This document shows positions 57,897 to 64,000 of a stretch of DNA of 64,000 nucleotides, piece after piece (position 1 is the first letter of the stretch; each line of letters opens with the position of its first letter). The DNA is from Candidatus Latescibacterota bacterium (lineage in GTDB: Bacteria; Latescibacterota; UBA2968; UBA8231), in contig JAJDUT010000139.1 of assembly GCA_022826515.1 (NCBI GenBank), positions 1 to 64,000 on the forward strand. The letters are read 5' to 3'. The translations under genes were made by a program, and so were the position numbers. The notes below the pieces were generated by a model. That model was not told the origin of the DNA, searched no databases, and saw only the letters and a program-made list of their open reading frames with translations.

Positions 57897-58727
57897 TTAT
57901 TGACTACAATCCAAAGTCAGCTCGATCAGGGCAGCTTGTTCGGCTGTTTCCGAGACGATCGCCAATCCCCAATACAGATTGCTCGTGTAGTAGCTTGTAT
58001 TCAAGGCGGTCCGCAACACATTATAGCGAGCCGCCTGATCTAAGCGTCCAGCTAGCCCGTACGCGAAGCCGAAAAATTGCGCGGGCGGCATTGGGGCACA
58101 CATTTCGAGATACGCATCAGAGAAGGCCAAGATAGCGGCCCGGTATCCAACGGAAGCGTCTGGTGCATCCAAAGACAAAATGGCGTCGTTGTAGAACGCG
58201 CAGTTAGCCTTATGCGCGGCCGCGGCGGCTTGCTTGGTTATCTCTTTTCCCACCGCGTTAAATCTATCCCAAGCTGGGTAATACTCGTTGCCCCAGATGG
58301 CTATTTCCGCTGCGGTTAGACGGTGCATAACGCCGCCGGCGTTAAAAAGGTATTTACCGACTGCAAAAGCGCCGCTCAACGCGGTTTCGTCAATGGGAGT
58401 GCCTACAGTGTAGAAAGCCTGTTTGGCATCCATATATTGATCGAAAGCCGCTGCCGCCTCGGGGCCGAAGAGGGGGCGCAAAGAGGCAAAGAGCGAGTCA
58501 TAGGCCGCATAGGCGACCGAATCGACGATGGCCATAGCAATGGAATCGGCAAGGGTATCGGCAATGATTCCGGCTTCCTTGATGTCTTGATAGGCGCTTG
58601 ATGCTTCACGGGCGGCCAAGACGGCGATTGTCTCGGTGGTACAGTCGGCCACATTGCCCTGCGTGGTGTTCGCGCGATTGGCATACGCAACAAAAGCGAT
58701 GAGAAGAACAAAGCGACTCATGGTCAT
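57897..58727 (-). CDS. Unknown secreted alanine-rich protein
   Basis: A 276-residue protein with a probable signal peptide (MTMSRFVLLIAFVAYANRA). The mature part is alanine-rich and helical, with three cysteines that could form disulfides. Segments such as AIVDSVAYAAYDSLFASLRPLFGPEAAAAFDQYMDAKQAFYTV and the closing AALIELTLDCSQ show no family I can name. It may be a periplasmic helical-bundle protein. It is monocistronic. Confidence 0.55.
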   Translation of the reverse strand: MTMSRFVLLIAFVAYANRANTTQGNVADCTTETIAVLAAREASSAYQDIKEAGIIADTLADSIAMAIVDSVAYAAYDSLFASLRPLFGPEAAAAFDQYMDAKQAFYTVGTPIDETALSGAFAVGKYLFNAGGVMHRLTAAEIAIWGNEYYPAWDRFNAVGKEITKQAAAAAHKANCAFYNDAILSLDAPDASVGYRAAILAFSDAYLEMCAPMPPAQFFGFAYGLAGRLDQAARYNVLRTALNTSYYTSNLYWGLAIVSETAEQAALIELTLDCSQ

Positions 58728-58803
58728 GTTATCTATTTTTCCGTCCGTCCATACGGGGGAGATGAGGCCGCTTTAGACGGGCGCCCCACCTTCTCGGCGT
58801 CCA

Positions 58804-59733
58804 TTAAGCGGGCCATCGCGCGGTGCCGATGGCGTAATACTTGTGGACGAAAGGGGGGGCCGGGCGCGAGGCGTACCAGATGCGGAGGGAGCCGTCGTCG
58901 AGGCGCAGTATCGATTGGCTGGTAGTGTAGTGGGATTCCCAGGCACGCGACGGATCAGGAGCGAAAACGGGGTTGTCGGGGTCCTTTTGCCAACGCAAGC
59001 CGTCTTCGCTGTACGCGCAGCCAATAGCGGTTTTCATTTCCTCGCTGCCGTGCTGGCTGTAGCTGCCGTACCACATCCAGTACTGGCCGCCGATGGCGAC
59101 AACCGTGGGATAGACGAGGCGGTCGTGTTCCCAGGATTGGTCGAGCGTCAGGACCGGGTCGGCCGCGACCTGCCAGTCGCACCCGTCGGCGCTTTGGGCA
59201 TAACGTATGCTCCAGGGTAGAGCGCAGACGTCAGTGTACCAGAGTTTGTAGTGGTCGGCTTCTTTGATAAGGGTCGGTGCATACGCGTGTTCGAGTTGCG
59301 GAGCCGATGGCGCATCCCACTTGATGCCGTCGTCACTGGCGGTTGCGTGCAGGGTGTGTATCCGGTCGCCGGAAGGGAAGTCACAGGAGGAAAACCACAG
59401 GCGCAGACGGCCCTGCTCCCTGCACATTGAGCCGTCGGGGTGGCGGAGGAGCGTCGGGGTTAAAATCGACCGCGTGCCCGTGAAGCAGCACACCGGCGAG
59501 CGCGGATCTTTGCTAAAGCGGACGCCGTCGGTGGAAGTAGCCAAGCCGAGGGTGAAAGCGCGATTGTCCACGCGGTCGCGGTCGCTGACATTGTGGCGCG
59601 AGCCGCTGTACCACATCGAGTACATCCCATCCTCGTAGGCGACGCAGGGGGCGAAGAGGTGCATGTCGTCGAAGGCTCCCTCAGAACCGAGGGTGATGCA
59701 GGGGCCTTCGTCGCGCTGCCAGTGCTGAATCAT
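58804..59733 (-). CDS. Five-bladed beta-propeller glycosidase-like protein (GH43/GH32 type)
   Basis: A 309-residue protein. MHLFAPCVAYEDGMYSMWYSGSRHN, then ATSTDGVRFSKDPRSPV, LWFSSCD, HATASDDGIKWDAPS, ADHYKLWYTDV, GQYWMWYGSYS, AYSEDGLRWQKDPDNPVF and IWYASRPAP make five blades. Each has the WYxx and SxDGxxW strands of GH43/GH32/GH62-like propellers. The catalytic acids are not obvious, so it could be a phosphorylase or a lectin-like homologue. The ATG at 59731-59733 has GGAGAAAACGC upstream. A longer reading exists upstream but is not real (see rejected). Confidence 0.75.
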   Translation of the reverse strand: MIQHWQRDEGPCITLGSEGAFDDMHLFAPCVAYEDGMYSMWYSGSRHNVSDRDRVDNRAFTLGLATSTDGVRFSKDPRSPVCCFTGTRSILTPTLLRHPDGSMCREQGRLRLWFSSCDFPSGDRIHTLHATASDDGIKWDAPSAPQLEHAYAPTLIKEADHYKLWYTDVCALPWSIRYAQSADGCDWQVAADPVLTLDQSWEHDRLVYPTVVAIGGQYWMWYGSYSQHGSEEMKTAIGCAYSEDGLRWQKDPDNPVFAPDPSRAWESHYTTSQSILRLDDGSLRIWYASRPAPPFVHKYYAIGTARWPA

Positions 59734-59783
59734 GCGTTTTCTCCTGTGGATGACGCCTTTATGGTAATATAATCGCCCATAAA

Positions 59784-61925
59784 CTACCAAGAGAACAGGA
59801 AGTTGCCGGTGTGCCCCGTGAAGTAGTCGATGATGAGCCAGAGGCCGAGGGTCAGCATCTGACCGGCGATCATCCCGAGGAAAAACCCCTGAGTACGGGA
59901 GTAGAAGTTGACGCCTCCGTGCCGGAGGATGATGACTTTGATGAGCCAGGCGACGAACACGCTGGTAATGATGTGGGGCATCAGGTCCACGGCTGCTACC
60001 GGGAAGCCGATAGGGTGGAGGGGCCACCAGGACAGGCGGTGGCGAGCCCAGTACAGCAGGGCCATGATGCCGCCACCGCCGAACAGGAAACCGATGCCCG
60101 GCCAGTAGATGCCGGCAGGTTCTAGGTTGCGCACGGCGTTGTCGTAGGCAATCGCCGGGCCCGCTTTGAAGAACCAATAATCGAGGTTGATGCCGCCGTA
60201 GCGGTAGGCGGCGTGGAAGATCATCCAGAACGAGCCCAGCGTCCCGATCAGCAGGGCTAGGATGAGCGCGAGGAAGACCAGCCGCCGGCTGCGCGCATCC
60301 ATATCCTCGATCAGCTTGAGGGCGTTGGTGCAGGTCGCCATGGCGAACGACCGGACCTCGTCGGCCCAGATATAGGCCATGGACAGGTTGAACACGCCGG
60401 TGGGACCGACGAGCGATGAACCGAGACCCATGACGACGAAGTCGGGGGCGTTGACGGGCGTCCGCAGCGTTGCCAGCCCGGCTTCGGCGATGATCCGGGT
60501 GATGCCGATAAAGATCATCATGGCCAGGACGATGAAGAAGAAGGAGACCCACAGCGGTGTGCCCATGATCCACAGCCACAGGGTCATGACCGCAATGCCA
60601 CCGAAGGTGCCGATCACGGCGCTGCGGTAGGAGAGGATTTCGTCCCGGTCGTCGACGTGGGGCGCTCGGCCGAGGGCTTTGAGCCAGACCGCCTTCAGAT
60701 GCTCGCGGGCCGTCCACAGCACCCCCGCGACCAGCACCAGCAGGGCACCCAGCCCCTCGTAGCCGACTAGGGGGGCGTCGGGGACGCCGTGGAAGTGGAC
60801 CTGCTCCGATTTGATCCCGGCGATCGCCAGCGCGCTCTTCTGGAGCCGGCCGAGCAGGTAGAACACCCACACGCTGCCCGATATCCTCGTGTCGATGAGG
60901 TAGGTGAAGCCGGTCAGGGCGAAGTTGACCTTGCCTTCGAGGTACGGTATCGGCAGGCGCATGGACACCATGGGAATGGAGGGGTAATAGCTCGACATGC
61001 CCCTCAGACTGCCGACGATGAACGGGATGGCCATGCCGAGCCACACGGACGGACGTTTGAAGAAGCCGTTCACCAGCCTGTTCTCGTCCTCGCCGCGGAT
61101 CATGGCCAGACCGACCTGGGCGATTGGATAGCTCAGCCGCTCCCGCTCCATCCACTGACGCCGCAGGATTACGGCAATCGAGATCATGCAGACGTACAGC
61201 GCCAGCAGGAAGACAGCCCACCACATCAACGGCTCGACCCAAGCGCCGTAGGGAATGCTCTGGCCTTGCTCGGAAATGCCCTCGTAAAACAGGGTGTTCT
61301 CGGCCCCGTCGTCGACTAGGATGTCGTGCTCGGGAAAGTGGGGGAAGAGCTTCTCCCGCCATTGATTCTCCGGCGAAGCGTAGTAGAAGATGGCGGTGAG
61401 GGTGGGCAGGATCAGCTCGGTCAGGCCCATCGTGCACACGGCCGAGACCATTGCCAGCATGGCGTACACCATGATCAGTTCGGCGCGGTTGAGGGCCAAG
61501 CTGCGGCCGGACCACGCCAGTGGCACGTTGACGAAGGCGCAGATCAGCGCGAAGGTGGAGAAGATCAGCCCGGGCGAATGCACATCGATATTGGTCAAGG
61601 GCCAGTAGGCGTAGAGCCAAGCCGCTCCCAAGGCGATGGCGAAAGCGAGGGCTGTGCCCCTGCTGCGCGCGGCCAGCTTGAAGGCTAGGTTGAGTAAGCC
61701 GATCAGCACGACGAAGACGAAGATGGCCCCCGGGGTGCTGATGTCCGCGGCCACGTAGGCACCCTTGATGACCATGTTGCTGTAGGGGGCGCTGATGGCG
61801 AGGAAGAAGCTCAGACAGCCCCCCACGAAGAACCCCCGCCACGTCAGGCGGTGGCGCGATTCGAGGAGGGGCTCGGAGCGCGACCGCAGGTACTGGCGGT
61901 AGAGCGGGGGGATTTTCTGTTTCAC
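59784..61925 (-). CDS. DUF6785 family membrane protein, OPT-like putative transporter
   Basis: A 713-residue protein with about 14 membrane helices. LTWRGFFVGGCLSFFLAISAPYSNMVIKGAY, NRAELIMVYAMLAMVSAVCTMGLTE, RERLSYPIAQVGLAMI and ITRIIAEAGLATLRTPVN are the DUF6785/DUF6784 landmarks. It is related in topology to the oligopeptide transporter (OPT) family. GTG start. It lies 50 bases upstream of the beta-propeller glycosidase-like gene, so it may bring in the glycan product; this is inference. Confidence 0.85.
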   Translation of the reverse strand: MKQKIPPLYRQYLRSRSEPLLESRHRLTWRGFFVGGCLSFFLAISAPYSNMVIKGAYVAADISTPGAIFVFVVLIGLLNLAFKLAARSRGTALAFAIALGAAWLYAYWPLTNIDVHSPGLIFSTFALICAFVNVPLAWSGRSLALNRAELIMVYAMLAMVSAVCTMGLTELILPTLTAIFYYASPENQWREKLFPHFPEHDILVDDGAENTLFYEGISEQGQSIPYGAWVEPLMWWAVFLLALYVCMISIAVILRRQWMERERLSYPIAQVGLAMIRGEDENRLVNGFFKRPSVWLGMAIPFIVGSLRGMSSYYPSIPMVSMRLPIPYLEGKVNFALTGFTYLIDTRISGSVWVFYLLGRLQKSALAIAGIKSEQVHFHGVPDAPLVGYEGLGALLVLVAGVLWTAREHLKAVWLKALGRAPHVDDRDEILSYRSAVIGTFGGIAVMTLWLWIMGTPLWVSFFFIVLAMMIFIGITRIIAEAGLATLRTPVNAPDFVVMGLGSSLVGPTGVFNLSMAYIWADEVRSFAMATCTNALKLIEDMDARSRRLVFLALILALLIGTLGSFWMIFHAAYRYGGINLDYWFFKAGPAIAYDNAVRNLEPAGIYWPGIGFLFGGGGIMALLYWARHRLSWWPLHPIGFPVAAVDLMPHIITSVFVAWLIKVIILRHGGVNFYSRTQGFFLGMIAGQMLTLGLWLIIDYFTGHTGNFLFSW

Positions 61926-62031
61926 GGGAGGCGCGTCAGTGGAGGAGGGCGGAGACCGGCCTCCTGCCCGAACGGACCCGAGGCTGGAGCGATGATGGCG
62001 GCGCGCTTGCGATCCACCTCGGGCGATCGCA

Positions 62032-63714
62032 TCACTGTTTCTCTTGTACCAAGGTTTTCAGGTTCTCTTCGTGGATCTTGACCTGGGGCTCGTACTGACG
62101 CCGCAGTTCGCCTAAGAATTGTAAGAAGGCCGCATCGCGCTTCTGGCGCAGGACTAGGGCCCAGGCTCGAGTTGCGACCTCGGCGAAGGGCTGGGGGCCG
62201 CTTCCGAGGGTTGATTCGACGAGCCTGAACACGGAATAGTAGTGGTCTGCTGATGCCGCAACCGGCACCTCCACTGCGATGGGACCCAGCAGGTCGCCCG
62301 ACGCGGCTCCCTGTGCGGCTGCGAACAGGGCCTCGTGCGCTTTTCTCTGGTACCAATGGAGGTGGAATCGCCCGCTGTCTGGTATGGCCATGCGCCGCAG
62401 GGTGTGCTGCTGGGCCAGGAGCCGCAGATCCTCACCGCGCTCAATCCGGTCCCGGAGCGCGACCGCTTCTTCGCGTGTGGCGACCAGGATTTCGTCCAGC
62501 GTCAGAGCCTCTTTTGGGATGAAAGACCGCAGATTCTGGGCATAGAAGCGCCGCGCCTCGTCCTCATCTACTTGGACGTCGCTCGTCACCTGCTTTCGGA
62601 TGACCGCCAGCAGGCGTTCCTCTTGCCTGGCCTGACGCCAGGCGACCATCTCCTGCTCTCGGTCGATTCCGGCATTGCGAGCGGCCTGCGCGGCCAGTGC
62701 GCGGGGGACTAGGACGGAATCGGCAAACCAGCGCACCTGCGCCAGCACATCTCCCGCGAACTCCCGGTAGTTCTCCTCGGCCGCGTCGACGAACCCTCCC
62801 ACCGTAATGGTGCCGCCGTCGAATTCGTAGAGTACCGTGCCGCGTTCCACTTCGGAGAAAGGGTATCCCTCGCTCTCCAGCCGCGCGGCGAGAAGCTCGA
62901 AACCGTCTTCTCGGAGACGCAGGTTCAGGGCCTCCCGCAGTTCACGGCCAAGCTCCACGGATCGAAGACCGGCCTTCTCCCGGCGGAGCTCGGCTTCCAC
63001 TATACTCCGCACCCGTTCGAGGGAAACAGGTGCCTCGTCCATGACCTGGAACACGCCGTAGGTTCCGCCCGGCAGGGGTATGGGTTCGGAGATCTGACCC
63101 TTCGCGAGCGGAAAGACCTTTTCCTGCATGATGGGCAGGGGCATCTGGTCCTTGGTGGCGTACCCCATGAACCGGCCGTCCTGCTCGGCCGTAGCGCGGT
63201 GGGTCGAGCGCTGCCGCGCCAACTCCCCGAAGTCGGCGCCGCTCTGCAACAGGCGCACGATCTCCTCGGCCTCCTCCTTGCTCTCGACCTCGATCTTGCC
63301 ACCCATGACCGCGCGGTTCCGTCCGGTTTTCAGGTAGTGGTCGTGGATTTCCTGCTCTGCAAGCGCGATCTTCGCGTCCACTTCCCGGGCGAAGAACTCG
63401 TTCACCAGCCGCTCGGTCCATTCGCGGTTCAGCTTGCGGCGCATGTCGGGGTCGCGGTCCCAGCCCCGCGCTGCCGCTTCCCGAATGAGGATCTCCTTGT
63501 CGATCAGGGCCTGCAGATGCTGCCGTCGTCCTTGGATGCCCGCCTCCTTGGACCGCAGGCTTTCGACTAGGCGCTCCTCAAAGTGGCGTAGCTGCGCGGC
63601 GTGAATGCGGGTGTCTCCTACCTCGGCTAGCACCGGGCCTTGGGCGTCTTCCGCGCAGCCCAACAGGACGATGCCTAGGGCCAAGGCCAGTGGCGCAGGT
63701 TTTAGTTTTATCAT
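62032..63714 (-). CDS. Lipoprotein peptidyl-prolyl isomerase with two PpiC domains (SurA/PrsA-like)
   Basis: A 560-residue lipoprotein: signal MIKLKPAPLALALGIVLLGC with a lipobox cysteine at residue 20. The N-terminal SurA-like helical domain (IHAAQLRHFEERLVESLRS) is followed by two parvulin domains. The first (about 150-225) has SGADFGELARQRSTHRATAEQDGRFMGYATKDQMP and FPLAKGQISEPIPLPGGTYGVFQV; the second (about 395-500) has LTLDEILVATREEAVALRDRIERGEDLRLLAQQHT. It should assist folding of exported or outer-membrane proteins. The 5' end overlaps the upstream gene (ATGA), an outer-membrane-type protein and a possible client. Confidence 0.88.
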   Translation of the reverse strand: MIKLKPAPLALALGIVLLGCAEDAQGPVLAEVGDTRIHAAQLRHFEERLVESLRSKEAGIQGRRQHLQALIDKEILIREAAARGWDRDPDMRRKLNREWTERLVNEFFAREVDAKIALAEQEIHDHYLKTGRNRAVMGGKIEVESKEEAEEIVRLLQSGADFGELARQRSTHRATAEQDGRFMGYATKDQMPLPIMQEKVFPLAKGQISEPIPLPGGTYGVFQVMDEAPVSLERVRSIVEAELRREKAGLRSVELGRELREALNLRLREDGFELLAARLESEGYPFSEVERGTVLYEFDGGTITVGGFVDAAEENYREFAGDVLAQVRWFADSVLVPRALAAQAARNAGIDREQEMVAWRQARQEERLLAVIRKQVTSDVQVDEDEARRFYAQNLRSFIPKEALTLDEILVATREEAVALRDRIERGEDLRLLAQQHTLRRMAIPDSGRFHLHWYQRKAHEALFAAAQGAASGDLLGPIAVEVPVAASADHYYSVFRLVESTLGSGPQPFAEVATRAWALVLRQKRDAAFLQFLGELRRQYEPQVKIHEENLKTLVQEKQ

Positions 63715-64000
63715 TCTCTCAATCCGGCATATACAGTGAGATAGGACAGGCCGCTCGTCTCCGTCTGATCTTGCCGATCGAATGAGTCGATCTTCCGGCG
63801 GTCCACCCGGATTCCAATCGTCGACATGAGCCGGTATCCCACATAGCTGGTGGAATTGGTTAGCTGTAGGGCGAGGGACAGCTCATTGAAATCGCCGGTG
63901 GGATCGCCCCGATTCAGGCCGGCCACCGGGTCGTCTGCGAACGCCACCTCCTGCTGCGCGAAATCGCGGAAGATGACCTGCTCTAGGCCGACGATCACCG
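63711..64000 (-). CDS. C-terminal end of an outer-membrane-type protein, cut by the window edge
   Basis: The last 96 codons of a gene entering from the right. LNELSLALQLTNSTSYVGYRLMSTIGIRVDRRKIDSFDRQ and SGLSYLTVYAGLRE have the alternating pattern of outer-membrane beta-strands, though the usual terminal aromatic is replaced by GLRE. The leftmost GTG visible at 63996-63998 is internal, not a start. The stop overlaps the PpiC lipoprotein start by 4 bases. Confidence 0.6.
   Translation of the reverse strand, partial: VIVGLEQVIFRDFAQQEVAFADDPVAGLNRGDPTGDFNELSLALQLTNSTSYVGYRLMSTIGIRVDRRKIDSFDRQDQTETSGLSYLTVYAGLRE

Noticed and set aside
58804..61842. A 1012-codon continuous reading on the minus strand ending as the propeller glycosidase-like protein
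   Set aside because: The first 700 codons lie in another frame of the DUF6785 gene and encode arginine/proline-rich noise; only the part from 59733 down has a ribosome binding site and family motifs.

Overview
The window is GC-rich and gene-dense, with two abundant families of intergenic repeats. It looks like a chromosomal piece of an uncultivated Gram-negative bacterium. A secreted VCBS-type protein ends in a SYPNPFNP/FlgD-like C-terminal domain (41322-43412), a feature common in Latescibacterota-, Zixibacteria- and Poribacteria-like lineages. Outer-membrane-type proteins, a SurA/PpiC-type lipoprotein and a DUF6785 membrane protein fit such a diderm. The taxonomic placement is an inference; no rRNA gene is present.

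Layout. 1-420: the start of an IS5-like transposase at the left edge and an orphan BrnT-type toxin. 490-4012: a tight four-gene minus-strand operon (RidA-like triple-module protein, two-subunit ThDP decarboxylase of the sulfopyruvate decarboxylase type, LarA/DUF2088 protein). 4103-10273: a DUF2064 sugar transferase, a YacP-like NYN nuclease overlapping a GHMP kinase, a DUF1684 protein and a secreted metzincin/seven-bladed WD40/He_PIG protein. 10546-23444: an SDR, then a complete urea acquisition and hydrolysis locus: ureD, urtA, a small outer-membrane barrel, urtB, urtC, urtD, urtE, fused ureAB, ureC, ureF, ureG. No ureE is visible.

23545-32838 is a defence-type island. A DUF433/DUF5615 toxin-antitoxin-like pair on the plus strand faces a nine-gene minus-strand operon. 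In transcription order that operon is: RecF-like ATPase with a degenerate Walker A, DUF433, DUF5615, a 56-residue protein, a second AAA_21 ATPase, a membrane-anchored pentapeptide-repeat protein, a type III-like DNA methyltransferase, a type III-like Res helicase-nuclease and a 71-residue protein. Junctions are overlaps or a few bases for most pairs, so it reads as one transcription unit. This is the best candidate for an undescribed composite system.

32903-50156 is mostly housekeeping and catabolism: AICAR transformylase-only PurH, DapA, DapB, a UVR-motif protein, a pair of unknown genes, acetamidase/formamidase, a DUF4159 protein, the VCBS/FlgD-like protein, a GlmU-like nucleotidyltransferase, polyphosphate kinase, a TIM-barrel isomerase, a zinc-type dehydrogenase and a D-2-hydroxyacid dehydrogenase. 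50174-54957 is accessory: ankyrin repeats, an AAA-ATPase-like/PDDEXK_9 protein, a membrane-tethered PP2C phosphatase, a DUF4258 plus cysteine-less YgiT-like pair and a membrane protein. 54975-55088 is a short non-coding transposon (MITE) with terminal inverted repeats and a near-perfect 9-bp target duplication. 55114-63998 holds a second TIM-barrel isomerase, an FAD oxidoreductase, tRNA-Thr(UGU), an unknown secreted protein, a beta-propeller glycosidase-like protein, a DUF6785 transporter-like protein, a double-PpiC lipoprotein and the end of an outer-membrane-type protein.
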